A DNA stretch of 23,435 nt from Prevotella sp. (GCA_017442765.1 JAFRZC010000065.1:1-23435), one strand, 5' to 3'. Numbered from the stretch's first letter, positions 15,109 through 22,995 are shown. The notes: generated by a model not told the origin, from the sequence alone. Numbers and translations are program-made.

Positions 15109-16869
15109 ATGTATAGAACTAACACTTGTGGGGAGCTGCGGCTCTCCGATGCCGGCAGGTGTGTGACGCTTGCCGGATGGGTTCAGCGAGTCAGGAAAAT
15201 GGGCGGCATGACGTTTGTCGATTTGCGCGACCGTTACGGCATTACCCAGCTGGTATTCGACGAGTCGAAGGATGCCGCGCTTTGCGAGCAGGCCAATAAA
15301 CTCGGACGCGAGTATTGTATTCAGGCGAAGGGCGAGGTGAGCGAGCGGCAGTCGAAAAATGCCAATCTGCCGACAGGCGACATAGAGATTCTGGTTGCCG
15401 AGCTCAACGTGCTGAGCGAGAGCCTGACACCGCCGTTTACCATAGAGGACCAGACCGACGGCGGCGACGAGCTGCGCATGAAATATCGCTATCTCGACTT
15501 AAGGCGCAACGCGGTGAGGAAGAATCTGGAACTGCGCCACCGCATGACCATCCTGATTCGCAACTTCCTCGACAGCCGCGATTTTATAGAGGTGGAGACA
15601 CCAATATTAATTGGTTCTACTCCCGAGGGAGCACGCGACTTCGTGGTGCCCTCCCGCATGAACCCAGGTCAGTTCTATGCGCTGCCGCAGAGTCCGCAGA
15701 CGCTGAAGCAGCTGCTGATGGTCAGCGGGTTCGACCGCTACTTCCAGATTGCCAAGTGCTTCCGTGACGAGGACCTGCGTGCCGACCGTCAGCCGGAATT
15801 CACGCAGATTGACTGCGAGATGTCGTTCGCTGATCAGGAAGATGTGCTCCAGATTTTTGAAGATTTGGCCCGCCATCTGTTCAAGGAGGTGCGTGGGGTG
15901 GAGCTGCCGGCGAAGTTGCGGCAGATGACGTGGCACGAGGCCATGCGTCGCTTCGGCAGCGATAAGCCCGACCTGCGCTTCGGCATGGAGTTCGTGGAAC
16001 TAATGGACGTGTTGAAGGGTACCGGCACGTTCTCCGTATTCGATACAGCCGCTTACATAGGTGGTATCGTCGTTCCTGGCTGCGCCGATTATTCTCGCAA
16101 GCAGCTCGACCAGCTTACCGACTTCGTGAAGCGTCCGCAGGTTGGCGCGAAAGGGCTGGTCTATGTGAAATACAATACCGATGGTACGGTGAAAAGTTCG
16201 ATCGACAAATTCTACACGCCTGAGGTGTGGGCGCGGCTGAAAGAGAAGACAGGCGCCAAGGATGGAGACCTTGTGCTTATTCTTAGCGGTGATAACGCCA
16301 ACAAGACACGTACCCAGCTTTGTACGTTGCGTCTGGAGATGGGCGACCGACTTGGGCTGCGCGACAAGGGCAAGTTCGAATGCCTGTGGATAGTCGATTT
16401 CCCGCTCTTCGAGTGGAGCGACGAGGAGCAGCGACTCATGTCAACCCATCATCCCTTCACGCTACCCAATCCCGAAGATATCCCTCTGCTCGACACCGAC
16501 CCGGCCAAGGTTCGTGCCGTGGCATACGACTTCGTGTGCAATGGCATAGAGCTTGGCGGTGGGTCACTGCGTATCCACGATGGCAAGTTGCAGGAAAAAA
16601 TGTTCCAGATACTCGGCTTCACCCCTGAACGGGCAATGGCACAGTTCGGCTTCCTCATCAATGCGTTCAAGTATGGTGCTCCGCCACATGCAGGTCTGGC
16701 ATTTGGCCTCGACCGCTTCGTCAGCATCATGGCCGGACTCGACAGCATTCGCGACTGCATAGCCTTCCCGAAGAACAACTCCGGACGCGACGTGATGCTC
16801 GACGCACCGTCGGCCATCGACCAGAAACAGCTCGACGAATTGCAACTGAAAGTGAAAATGCCAATTTGA
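15109..16869 (+). CDS. aspS: aspartyl-tRNA synthetase
   Basis: The 586-residue protein is the bacterial-type class II aspartyl-tRNA synthetase, which charges tRNA-Asp (and possibly tRNA-Asn). The N-terminal OB-fold anticodon-binding domain shows [32 protein letters not shown]. The catalytic core has motif 2, [18 protein letters not shown] (from about residue 218), and motif 3, [15 protein letters not shown] (about 529-543). The bacterial GAD insertion domain lies between (about 285-420), and [11 protein letters not shown] precedes motif 3. Length matches the family (about 585-590). I chose ATG 15109 ([10 protein letters not shown]) because upstream in-frame codons lie in the promoter. No intrinsic terminator with a T-run follows; only a short TTGAC/GTCAA hairpin covers the stop codon (16866-16879). 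Confidence 0.97.
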   Translation: MYRTNTCGELRLSDAGRCVTLAGWVQRVRKMGGMTFVDLRDRYGITQLVFDESKDAALCEQANKLGREYCIQAKGEVSERQSKNANLPTGDIEILVAELNVLSESLTPPFTIEDQTDGGDELRMKYRYLDLRRNAVRKNLELRHRMTILIRNFLDSRDFIEVETPILIGSTPEGARDFVVPSRMNPGQFYALPQSPQTLKQLLMVSGFDRYFQIAKCFRDEDLRADRQPEFTQIDCEMSFADQEDVLQIFEDLARHLFKEVRGVELPAKLRQMTWHEAMRRFGSDKPDLRFGMEFVELMDVLKGTGTFSVFDTAAYIGGIVVPGCADYSRKQLDQLTDFVKRPQVGAKGLVYVKYNTDGTVKSSIDKFYTPEVWARLKEKTGAKDGDLVLILSGDNANKTRTQLCTLRLEMGDRLGLRDKGKFECLWIVDFPLFEWSDEEQRLMSTHHPFTLPNPEDIPLLDTDPAKVRAVAYDFVCNGIELGGGSLRIHDGKLQEKMFQILGFTPERAMAQFGFLINAFKYGAPPHAGLAFGLDRFVSIMAGLDSIRDCIAFPKNNSGRDVMLDAPSAIDQKQLDELQLKVKMPI

Positions 16870-16916
16870 CCTAAGTCAAGAAAAAGTTAAATTAAAGACT
16901 TTCAGCCGATTGACTT

Positions 16917-16947
16917 TTTGGGGGATACGTGGAAATGCCTAACTTTG
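16917..16947 (+). promoter_or_regulatory. strong promoter of the winged-helix/H1-tail gene
   Basis: TTTG (16917-16920), a 19-bp spacer and TAACTTTG (16940-16947) form a near-ideal Bacteroidota promoter. The predicted leader of about 55 nt begins close to AGCTTTTTAAGCT (16952-16964), a small 5'-end hairpin that could protect the mRNA. Confidence 0.75.
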
Positions 16948-17009
16948 CACCAGCTTTTTAAGCTAACCTGTTTCACAACGATTCAGGATAATTATAAACA
17001 AAAAAAGTT

Positions 17010-17321
17010 ATGGCAGAAAAAAAAGTAACTACCAAGAAGGCCGCAGCACCTAAGGCAACCGCCACAAAGGCCGCTGCTCCCAAAGCCGCCGCTCCTAAGA
17101 AAGCTGCTGCAAAGAAAGTTGAAGTTGTCATCAATGCTGAGAATGTTGGCTTCCGCGCCGGTGATGTCTATCAGGCACTTGCCGCAGCCGAGAAAGCTAT
17201 GAAGGCTGCTGACATCGCAAAGGCCGCAAAGATTACCACAGAAGAGGCTTACCTCGGTATTGGCTGGCTCTTCAAAGAGGGTAAGGTGAAAGCTGACAAC
17301 AATCTTATTGCACTGGCATAA
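17010..17321 (+). CDS. winged helix-turn-helix (DUF2582-like) protein with histone H1-like N-terminal tail
   Basis: The 103-residue protein has two parts. Residues 1-36 are a low-complexity Lys/Ala/Pro tail (repeats of KAAAPK type, as in KKAAAPKATATKAAAPK) like eukaryotic histone H1 or bacterial H1-like proteins. Residues 37-103 (VEVVINAENVGFRAGDVYQAL...MKAADIAKAAKITTEEAYLGIGWLFKEGKV) match the winged-helix family known as DUF2582, found widely in Bacteroidota. The protein is very basic and probably cytoplasmic and nucleoid-associated; DNA binding is inferred from composition and fold, not shown. Its strong promoter suggests an abundant product. A strong hairpin with a T-run follows the gene. 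Confidence 0.83.
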   Translation: MAEKKVTTKKAAAPKATATKAAAPKAAAPKKAAAKKVEVVINAENVGFRAGDVYQALAAAEKAMKAADIAKAAKITTEEAYLGIGWLFKEGKVKADNNLIALA

Positions 17322-17339
17322 GAAAAGCGGCTGACAAGT

Positions 17340-17391
17340 TAAGAGGTTGAAAAGTCAAACAAAATATGGCTCTTTTCAACCTCTTATTTTT
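17340..17391 (+). terminator. intrinsic terminator/attenuator hairpin
   Basis: A 15-bp perfect stem pairs 17340-17354 with 17372-17386 (AAGAGGTTGAAAAG against CTTTTCAACCTCTT) around a 17-nt loop, followed by TTTTT. It closes the winged-helix gene. Its T-run ends only 5 nt before the next ATG, so it may also act as an attenuator for that gene. Confidence 0.85.
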
Positions 17392-17396
17392 CAACT

Positions 17397-17738
17397 ATGA
17401 CCATGAACTACGAGAGCGAAATACTGCGAGTATTGACCGAAGCCGGGGGCGAGGGCCTTTCTATAAAGAAAATCTCCCGGCATGTCTTCAATGCCTGTAA
17501 CTCGTTTTTTGCTCCTGCGGACTACGAAGAAGTACATGCCTATGTGGCGAGATACCTTGTCGCTCATGCCCAGAATGCCAATAGCATCATAGAAAAGACA
17601 GACATACGCGGTATCTATCGCCTGAATATGGACATGCCCGAAAGCCAGCAGCTCAGACTGCAGTTCTTCGAAGGTGACGAAGATAATACACCCCAATTCA
17701 GTGAAATAGACCAGTCGCTCCCGCTTTTCGACTTTTGA
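17397..17738 (+). CDS. uncharacterised small protein, possible winged-helix fold
   Basis: The 113-residue protein (from ATG 17397; ATG 17403 is an alternative) is not one I can name. It starts MNYESEILRVLTEAGGEGLSIKKISRHVFNACNSFF, continues with EVHAYVARYLVAHAQNANSIIEKTDIRGIYRLN and ends in an acidic tail closing with SLPLFDF. The pattern of helix, helix with KKISRHVFN and a basic beta-hairpin ending IRGIYRLN suggests a winged-helix or HARE-HTH-like DNA-binding domain, but this is a weak inference. There is no signal peptide or membrane segment. No promoter fits between the hairpin at 17340-17386 and its start, so it probably depends on readthrough from the winged-helix gene. A second hairpin terminator overlaps its stop codon. 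Confidence 0.75.
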   Translation: MTMNYESEILRVLTEAGGEGLSIKKISRHVFNACNSFFAPADYEEVHAYVARYLVAHAQNANSIIEKTDIRGIYRLNMDMPESQQLRLQFFEGDEDNTPQFSEIDQSLPLFDF

Positions 17739-17765
17739 TATTTTTCCGTTTGGAAAAATATTTTT
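17738..17765 (+). terminator. intrinsic terminator
   Basis: ATATTTTTCC (17738-17747) and GGAAAAATAT (17752-17761) form a perfect 10-bp stem with a GTTT loop, followed by TTTT. It starts at the last base of the stop codon of the 113-residue gene and isolates it from the manC operon. Confidence 0.75.
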
Positions 17766-17777
17766 CCGTCCATACTT

Positions 17778-17806
17778 TTTGCTTTCCATTTTTTTTATTA
17801 CCTTTG
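17778..17806 (+). promoter_or_regulatory. promoter of the manC-gmd-fcl operon
   Basis: TTTG (17778-17781) and TACCTTTG (17799-17806) are separated by 17 bp, slightly shorter than usual. The -7 box is a full consensus and lies 27 nt before the chosen ATG (17834). Confidence 0.6.
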
Positions 17807-17833
17807 TGCCATTAATTGCAATTGATATTAGTT

Positions 17834-18898
17834 ATGGCTCAAGTCAATAATCATTTAGTTATTATGGCCGGTGGCGTGGGAAGTCGTTTCTGGCCCATGA
17901 GCACCACTGAGCATCCTAAACAGTTTATTGATGTGCTGGGTGTCGGCTCGTCTTTGTTGCAACTGACCTTCAAACGGTTTGAAGGCATCTGTCCTGCTGA
18001 GAATGTATGGGTGGTAACCAACAGGAAATATTTTGAGCAGGTGCATGAGCAGCTTCCCGACATTCCCGTAGGAAACATTCTTCTGGAGCCTTGCCGGAGA
18101 AACACGGCACCTTGCATTGCTTACGTAAGCTGGCGTATCAAGGCCAAGGATCCCAGTGCGAACATCGTAGTGACTCCGAGCGATGCCTTCGTGGCCGACG
18201 TAGCGGAATTCCGAAGGGTTGTCACCGCATGTATGGAGTTCACTGCCGAGACCGATGCCATCGTCACACTTGGCATGAAGCCTACCCGTCCAGAAACGGG
18301 CTACGGCTACATACAAGCCGATCTCTCGGGCAGCTCACTGCGCAACAAAGAAATTTATAGGGTTGACTCTTTCCGCGAAAAACCCGACGAGGAGACTGCC
18401 AAGCACTATATAGCCCAGAGCAGCTATTTCTGGAATGCCGGTATTTTCATCTGGAGTGTTTCTACCATCGTCAATGCTTTCCGCATCTACAGTCCTGCTA
18501 TCAGTAAGGTGTTTGAGAACATGTTGCCCATCTATGGTACTCCTGAGGAGCAACAGCAGATAGATGAGCACTTCCCGGAGTGTGAGAGCATCTCGGTGGA
18601 CTACGCCATCATGGAGAATGCCGAGGAGATTTTCGTCTGCCCTGCTGATTTCGGGTGGACAGACCTCGGCACATGGGGCTCCTTGTTGCAGCAGACAAAG
18701 AGAGACCTCTACGGCAACGGACTCATCGGGGAGAACATCAAACTCTACGATTCTCATAACTGCATCATCCATACCGCGCAGGAGAAGCGTGTTGTTGTGC
18801 AAGGTCTTGATGGTTACATCGTGGCCGAGAACAACGACACCCTTCTCATTTGCAAACTATCTGAAGAACAACGAATAAAACAATTCAGCGAGGAATAG
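17834..18898 (+). CDS. manC: mannose-1-phosphate guanylyltransferase
   Basis: The 354-residue enzyme makes GDP-mannose from mannose 1-phosphate and GTP. The nucleotide-binding signature [11 protein letters not shown] (residues 13-23) is followed by [20 protein letters not shown], and the substrate region contains [37 protein letters not shown] and [10 protein letters not shown]. The length corresponds to the single-domain type without a fused phosphomannose isomerase. I chose ATG 17834 ([14 protein letters not shown]); an in-frame TTG at 17816 is less likely. It is the first gene of a three-gene operon, 2 nt before gmd, supplying GDP-mannose for fucose synthesis in the cytoplasm. Confidence 0.93.
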   Translation: MAQVNNHLVIMAGGVGSRFWPMSTTEHPKQFIDVLGVGSSLLQLTFKRFEGICPAENVWVVTNRKYFEQVHEQLPDIPVGNILLEPCRRNTAPCIAYVSWRIKAKDPSANIVVTPSDAFVADVAEFRRVVTACMEFTAETDAIVTLGMKPTRPETGYGYIQADLSGSSLRNKEIYRVDSFREKPDEETAKHYIAQSSYFWNAGIFIWSVSTIVNAFRIYSPAISKVFENMLPIYGTPEEQQQIDEHFPECESISVDYAIMENAEEIFVCPADFGWTDLGTWGSLLQQTKRDLYGNGLIGENIKLYDSHNCIIHTAQEKRVVVQGLDGYIVAENNDTLLICKLSEEQRIKQFSEE

Positions 18899-18900
18899 CC

Positions 18901-19983
18901 ATGGAAAACAGAAAAGTCGCTCTTATCACAGGCATAACAGGTCAGGATGGTTCCTACCTTGCCGAGTTTCTAATTGAGAAAGGTTACGAGGTTCATGGTC
19001 TGCTGCGCCGTTCATCGTCATTCAACACTGCCCGCATTGAGCATCTGTATCTTGACGAATGGGTGCGCGATATGAAGCAGAAACGGCTTGTCAACCTTCA
19101 TTGGGCCGACATGACCGATTCCTCGTCGCTCATCCGTATCATAGGTGAGACCAAGCCTACTGAAATCTATAACCTCGCTGCTCAGAGCCATGTCAAGGTG
19201 TCGTTTGAAGTGCCAGAATATACCGCTGACACCGATGCCGTGGGCGTGCTCCGGTTGCTTGAGGCCGTGCGCATCTGTGGCCTGGAGAAGACTTGCCGTA
19301 TCTATCAGGCATCGACAAGTGAGCTTTATGGACTGGTGCAAGAGATACCGCAGCGTGAGACCACGCCGTTCTATCCCCGTTCGCCATATGCTGTGGCCAA
19401 GCTCTATGGCTACTGGATTATCAAGAACTATCGCGAAAGCTATGGTATGTATTGTTGCAACGGCATTCTCTTCAATCACGAGAGCGAGCGGCGCGGAGAA
19501 ACGTTTGTCACCCGCAAGATTACCCTTGCCGCTGCCCGGATTGCCCAAGGATATCAGGACAAACTTTATCTCGGCAATCTCAATGCCCTGCGCGACTGGG
19601 GCTATGCCCGCGATTATATCGAGTGCATGTGGCTGATTCTTCAGCAGCCCGAGCCCGATGACTTCGTTATCGCCACTGGCGAATACCACACTGTTCGCGA
19701 GTTTGCCACGTTGGCTTTCCATCATGTCGACATCGAGCTTGAGTGGCAGGGAGAGGGCATTGATGAGCGTGGTATCGACAAGGCCACTGGTCGCTCGCTC
19801 GTCGAGGTTGACCCCAAGTATTTCCGTCCTGCTGAAGTAGAACAACTGCTTGGCGATCCTACCAAGGCAAAGGAGAAGCTCGGATGGAATCCGCGCAAAA
19901 CTACTTTCCCCGAATTGGTCAAGATTATGATCGACCACGACATGCGGTTTGTGAAGAAAATCCACTTGAAAGCTCAGTTGTAA
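18901..19983 (+). CDS. gmd: GDP-mannose 4,6-dehydratase
   Basis: The 360-residue enzyme is an extended short-chain dehydrogenase that converts GDP-D-mannose to GDP-4-keto-6-deoxy-D-mannose. The Rossmann motif GITGQDG is at residues 11-17, followed by [31 protein letters not shown], typical of Gmd with NADP. The catalytic YxxxK is Y163-K167 in [12 protein letters not shown], with the active-site STSELYG upstream. [16 protein letters not shown] and the C-terminal [24 protein letters not shown] are characteristic. The length is normal. It starts 2 nt after manC and ends 4 nt before fcl, so the genes follow the order of the pathway. Confidence 0.96.
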   Translation: MENRKVALITGITGQDGSYLAEFLIEKGYEVHGLLRRSSSFNTARIEHLYLDEWVRDMKQKRLVNLHWADMTDSSSLIRIIGETKPTEIYNLAAQSHVKVSFEVPEYTADTDAVGVLRLLEAVRICGLEKTCRIYQASTSELYGLVQEIPQRETTPFYPRSPYAVAKLYGYWIIKNYRESYGMYCCNGILFNHESERRGETFVTRKITLAAARIAQGYQDKLYLGNLNALRDWGYARDYIECMWLILQQPEPDDFVIATGEYHTVREFATLAFHHVDIELEWQGEGIDERGIDKATGRSLVEVDPKYFRPAEVEQLLGDPTKAKEKLGWNPRKTTFPELVKIMIDHDMRFVKKIHLKAQL

Positions 19984-19987
19984 GAAT

Positions 19988-21163
19988 ATGTTAGACCGTC
20001 AAGCCAAAATCTATGTGGCCGGGCATCGCGGACTGGTAGGCTCTGCCATTTGGAATAACCTGAAACAGCGGGGCTACAACAATCTTGTGGGGCTCACACA
20101 TGCAGAGCTCGACCTCACCGACCAGCTTGCCGTGCGACGCTTCTTCGACGAGGAACAGCCCGATGCCGTCGTGCTCGCAGCTGCTTTCGTAGGCGGCATC
20201 ATGGCCAACTCGCTTTATCGTGCCGACTTCATCATGCAGAACATGAAGATGCAGTGCAACGTCATCAGCGAGGCTTATGCCCACCGAGTAAAAAAACTAC
20301 TCTTCCTCGGTTCCACCTGCATCTATCCGAAGAATGCTCCTCAGCCCATGAGTGAGGACTGTCTGCTCACCTCGCCGCTCGAATACACTAACGAGGAATA
20401 TGCTATTGCGAAGATTGCGGGACTGAAGATGTGCGAGTCGTACAACCTGCAATACGGCACCAACTACATCGCCGTGATGCCCACCAACCTCTATGGTCCC
20501 AACGACAATTTCCACCTTGAGAACTCCCACGTCATGCCCGCCATGATGCGGAAGGTCTATCTGGCCAAGCTCATCCACGACGGCGACTGGGCTGCCATCC
20601 GCACCGACATGGACAAACGCCCTGTCGAGGGTATCAACGGGTCGTCACCAAATGATGACATCCTTCGCGTGCTCGCCAAGTATGGAATATATAATAATAA
20701 GGTGGAGCTATGGGGAACGGGCACGCCGCTGCGCGAGTTCCTTTGGAGCGAGGACATGGCCGATGCCTCTGTGCACATATTGCTTAATGTCGATTTCAAA
20801 GACATCATCGGCATTGAGAAGTATTCCTCCGTACACTATGGCGCAAAAGCCGACGGCACCGTTGACCGCGACCATACGCAGGGCAGGGGAGGGGCCATCC
20901 CCTCATTCGGTGAGATACGCAACTGCCACATCAACGTGGGCACGGGCAAGGAGCTGACCATCCGACAGCTCTCCGAGCTCGTCGCCAAGGCCGTGGGCTT
21001 CACCGGTGAGATTGTCTTCGATGCCACCAAGCCCGACGGCACCCCTCGCAAGCTCATCTCCGTAGAAAAACTCCATCGCCTCGGCTGGACGCACAAGGTC
21101 GAGATAGAGGAAGGAGTGGAAAAACTCTTCCTGTGGTATCAGGACAGCTTAAAAGCCGAATAA
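19988..21163 (+). CDS. fcl: GDP-L-fucose synthase
   Basis: The 391-residue protein is an epimerase/reductase that turns GDP-4-keto-6-deoxymannose into GDP-L-fucose with NADPH. The Rossmann motif GHRGLVG is at residues 12-18, and the catalytic tyrosine and lysine are Y138 and K142 in YAIAK, preceded by [39 protein letters not shown] and [18 protein letters not shown] are family hallmarks. It is about 70 residues longer than the E. coli enzyme (321). The extra sequence lies mainly in two loops, around [20 protein letters not shown] and around [19 protein letters not shown], as I recall for other Bacteroidota members. It is the last gene of the operon; a bidirectional terminator follows. GDP-fucose would be used for capsule, LPS or glycoprotein fucosylation, but no fucosyltransferase is adjacent. 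Confidence 0.95.
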   Translation: MLDRQAKIYVAGHRGLVGSAIWNNLKQRGYNNLVGLTHAELDLTDQLAVRRFFDEEQPDAVVLAAAFVGGIMANSLYRADFIMQNMKMQCNVISEAYAHRVKKLLFLGSTCIYPKNAPQPMSEDCLLTSPLEYTNEEYAIAKIAGLKMCESYNLQYGTNYIAVMPTNLYGPNDNFHLENSHVMPAMMRKVYLAKLIHDGDWAAIRTDMDKRPVEGINGSSPNDDILRVLAKYGIYNNKVELWGTGTPLREFLWSEDMADASVHILLNVDFKDIIGIEKYSSVHYGAKADGTVDRDHTQGRGGAIPSFGEIRNCHINVGTGKELTIRQLSELVAKAVGFTGEIVFDATKPDGTPRKLISVEKLHRLGWTHKVEIEEGVEKLFLWYQDSLKAE

Positions 21164-21190
21164 GAGAATTGCATCTGAAATTCTATATAT

Positions 21191-21223
21191 AAAAAAGACA
21201 ACCCGTCTGGCGTTGTCTTTTTT
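21191..21223. terminator. bidirectional intrinsic terminator
   Basis: AAAAAAGACAAC (21191-21202) pairs perfectly with GTTGTCTTTTTT (21212-21223) around a 9-nt loop. The A-run and T-run give a U-tract on both strands, so it serves the GDP-fucose operon on the plus strand and the HU-like gene on the minus strand. Confidence 0.88.
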
Positions 21224-21231
21224 ATGTGTAA

Positions 21232-21618
21232 CTATATTTTTACCCGTTCGAGCTTCACACCCGAATACATGCTTTGGCGGCCGCGGCGGCTCTCGGGCAG
21301 GAAGTGCAGGCGCAGGGCGCGGACATGCTTCCGTGTGTCGAAGTCCTCGGCGCGTTCCACCGAGCGCGACTCAATCTCCAGTTTCATCAGCCCCCAGTAG
21401 TCGAGCCTGACGCGGTCGCCCCGCTTCAGGTGTCGCTCAATGGTCTCGATGATTTCGGTCATTACCAGCTTCACGTCCGATACCTTCGCCGAACAGTTTG
21501 CCTGTACCTCGCGCTCAATCTGCTGCTGACTAATGGTCTCGTCGTGAACGGCTACGGCACTCCATCTGTCGTAGCTTTTTCTTTGTGGATTTGTTTCCTT
21601 TCTAAGATAATACTTCAT
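21232..21618 (-). CDS. HU-like (Bacteroidota long-form) DNA-binding protein
   Basis: This 128-residue protein resembles the Bacteroidota family of HU-related proteins (HU-HIG type), which are longer than canonical HU (about 90 residues). It starts MKYYLRKETNPQRKSYDRWSAVAV, then ETISQQQIEREVQANCSAKVSDVKLVMTEIIETIERHLKRGDRVRLDYWGLMKLEI, ending in a basic region, RGRQSMYSGVKLERVKI. The helix-helix-strand pattern with HLKRGDRVRLDYWG corresponds to the HU core. The role is inferred: nucleoid-associated DNA binding in the cytoplasm. The predicted transcript has a leader of about 137 nt that contains a full paired-palindrome element, unusual for a small gene and a possible control point. Confidence 0.87.
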   Translation of the reverse strand: MKYYLRKETNPQRKSYDRWSAVAVHDETISQQQIEREVQANCSAKVSDVKLVMTEIIETIERHLKRGDRVRLDYWGLMKLEIESRSVERAEDFDTRKHVRALRLHFLPESRRGRQSMYSGVKLERVKI

Positions 21619-21674
21619 GTTGTTCGATTATTAAGTTATACACTAATGCTATCCAAACGCTGTCCTTTTGCAGA

Positions 21675-21735
21675 AAATTCCCTAGGGAATTTCTGTCAAG
21701 AGCTAAGCTTTCGCACTAAATTCCCTAGGGAATTT
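21675..21735. repeat. paired-palindrome element, copy C, inside the HU-like gene leader
   Basis: Perfect 18-bp palindromes AAATTCCCTAGGGAATTT lie at 21675-21692 and 21718-21735 (centres 43 bp apart). The 25-nt spacer contains AAGAGCTAAGCTTTC, which can form the same small stem as in the other copies but with different bases (one G-U wobble). The copy lies between the predicted promoter (21762-21792, minus) and the start at 21618. Confidence 0.85.
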
Positions 21736-21761
21736 TTTCCGTGTGTTCTTCTTTCGTTTTG

Positions 21762-21792
21762 CAAAGATACAAAATTTGGAAGGCGAATGCAA
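21762..21792 (-). promoter_or_regulatory. predicted promoter of the HU-like gene
   Basis: On the minus strand TTG (21792-21790), a 20-bp spacer and TATCTTTG (21769-21762) fit the Bacteroidota promoter. The transcript would begin near 21755 and run through the paired-palindrome element. Confidence 0.6.
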
Positions 21793-21836
21793 GTGATTTG
21801 ATATTTTTTTACTAATTTTATGCTCTTGAAAATGAG

Positions 21837-22016
21837 ATGCATCAAGTAAAACTAATCAGCACACCGTATTCCGACCGCCGCAATATCCACTTCTACATCA
21901 ATCGCTGCGGTTTCCATGCCGTTGAGTTCTTCAACGACCATTACCCTGACTCAAATATGCCAGAGCAGTTTGATCAGGACGACGGATTATTTAAGTTTGA
22001 GAAAAGAATGATCTAA
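21837..22016 (+). pseudogene. C-terminal remnant of a GNAT N-acetyltransferase (59 codons)
   Basis: A short frame begins MHQVKLISTPYSDRRNI and continues HFYINRCGFHAVEFFNDHYPD, ending LFKFEKRMI. This is the end of a GNAT acetyltransferase: HFYINRCGF is the usual acetyl-CoA-side helix and turn near the C-terminus. A complete GNAT domain has about 140-170 residues, so roughly the first two thirds are missing. An in-frame stop at 21813 and AT-rich sequence upstream hold no trace of the N-terminal part. It may be a decayed gene or a tiny expressed remnant; the first is more likely. It ends 11 nt before the convergent Bax inhibitor gene. Confidence 0.6.
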
Positions 22017-22027
22017 TGTGAAAGATG

Positions 22028-22744
22028 TCAGTCTCTGCTGCCGCCGAAGATGCGGAGCAGGTAGATAAACAGGTTGATGAAGTCGAGATAGAGCGACAGC
22101 GCACCCATCAGCGCTATCTTCTGTGCGCCCTCGTCGGCAAACTCCTGCATCGCCAGCATCTGCTTGATCTTCTGCGTGTCCCAGGCTGTCAGACCTACAA
22201 ACACCAGCACACCGGCGTAGCTTACGATGAGGTCGAGCACCGGGCTGTGCATAAACAGGTTCACTACCGAGGCGATGATGAGCCCGATGAGTGCCATAAA
22301 CGCGATTTTGCCCATCTTCGACAGGTCGCTCTTTGTGAAATAACCGTATGCGGCCATTGCACCGAATGTGCCGGCAGTGATAAAGAACACCTTGGTGATG
22401 ACAGCTGTAGAGAATGCCGCGAAGATATACGACAGTGTTGCGCCGTTGACCACCGAGTAGAGAATGAACAGCAGCGTCGCCGTCGTGAGCGACAGACGGT
22501 TGATGGCTGCCGATACCGTGAAGACCAAGGCCAGCTCGGCGATAATCAGCCCCCAGAACACCAGACGGTTGCCATAAATCAGCATCAGCAGATTCTCGGA
22601 GTGAGCCACACCGTAGGCCGTCACACCCGAGATGGCCAGTGCCAGAGTCATCCACACATATACCTTCCGCATCAGCGCGGGGAAAGCCAGCGAGAGCGAA
22701 CCCTGCTCCTGCCGTACAACTTTCTCAAATTCGTTGATTTCCAT
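22028..22744 (-). CDS. Bax inhibitor-1/YccA family membrane protein
   Basis: The 238-residue protein has about seven hydrophobic membrane segments, starting after an N-terminal cytoplasmic stretch (MEINEFEKVVRQEQGSLSLAFPALMRKVYVWMTLALAIS). Family features are VYVWMTLALAISGVTAYG, YSVVNGATLSYIFAAFSTAVITKVFFITAGTFGAMAAYG (the most conserved segment) and VLVFVGLTAWDTQKIKQM, with LYLDFINLFIYLLRIFG at the C-terminus. The Asp in AWDTQ and in LDFIN are candidates for the pair that senses pH and calcium in the bacterial homologue BsYetJ. The function in Bacteroidota is not established. Its own promoter lies about 70 nt upstream, and it faces the GNAT remnant. Confidence 0.95.
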   Translation of the reverse strand: MEINEFEKVVRQEQGSLSLAFPALMRKVYVWMTLALAISGVTAYGVAHSENLLMLIYGNRLVFWGLIIAELALVFTVSAAINRLSLTTATLLFILYSVVNGATLSYIFAAFSTAVITKVFFITAGTFGAMAAYGYFTKSDLSKMGKIAFMALIGLIIASVVNLFMHSPVLDLIVSYAGVLVFVGLTAWDTQKIKQMLAMQEFADEGAQKIALMGALSLYLDFINLFIYLLRIFGGSRD

Positions 22745-22812
22745 AATTCTTCCTTCCTTTTATGTTTTTTTTCGTGTCGCGTAAGCTCAACAGCAGCGTT
22801 GATATTCCACTG

Positions 22813-22843
22813 CAAAGATACTGCTTTTTTCTCATGCAGCAAA
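22813..22843 (-). promoter_or_regulatory. promoter of the Bax inhibitor-1 family gene
   Basis: The minus strand has TTTG (22843-22840), a 19-bp spacer and TATCTTTG (22820-22813). The start codon is 69 nt downstream of the -7 box. Confidence 0.7.
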
Positions 22844-22874
22844 CAATATGCCATTTTTTTTGCCACTTAGCCCA

Positions 22875-22944
22875 ATCATCGTCCCGATATCATCGTCCCG
22901 ATATCATCGTCCCGATATCATCGTCCCAATATCATCGTCCCAAT
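22875..22944. repeat. five tandem copies of a 14-bp unit (ATCATCGTCCCRAT)
   Basis: Three units read ATCATCGTCCCGAT and two read ATCATCGTCCCAAT, at 22875, 22889, 22903, 22917 and 22931, then the array ends in ATCCCA. GATATC forms at the junctions after each of the first three units. The array lies between the divergent promoters of the Bax inhibitor gene and the rRNA operon. Confidence 0.9.
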
Positions 22945-22995
22945 ATCCCAGTTCATCCCCACAAATCCCGGTCTCTCCACGATGGACTCCTCGCG

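Noticed and set aside
16866..16879. TTGAC/GTCAA hairpin over the aspS stop codon as a terminator
   Set aside because: The stem is short (5 bp), AT-rich and lacks a T-run; it is more likely chance.
19018..19965. 315-codon open frame on the minus strand, opposite gmd
   Set aside because: Gmd on the plus strand is certain from its motifs; the antisense frame has no domain and no promoter or gene context.
22875..22944. Possible CRISPR array
   Set aside because: The 14-bp units abut one another without unique spacers and no cas gene is present, so it is a simple tandem repeat.
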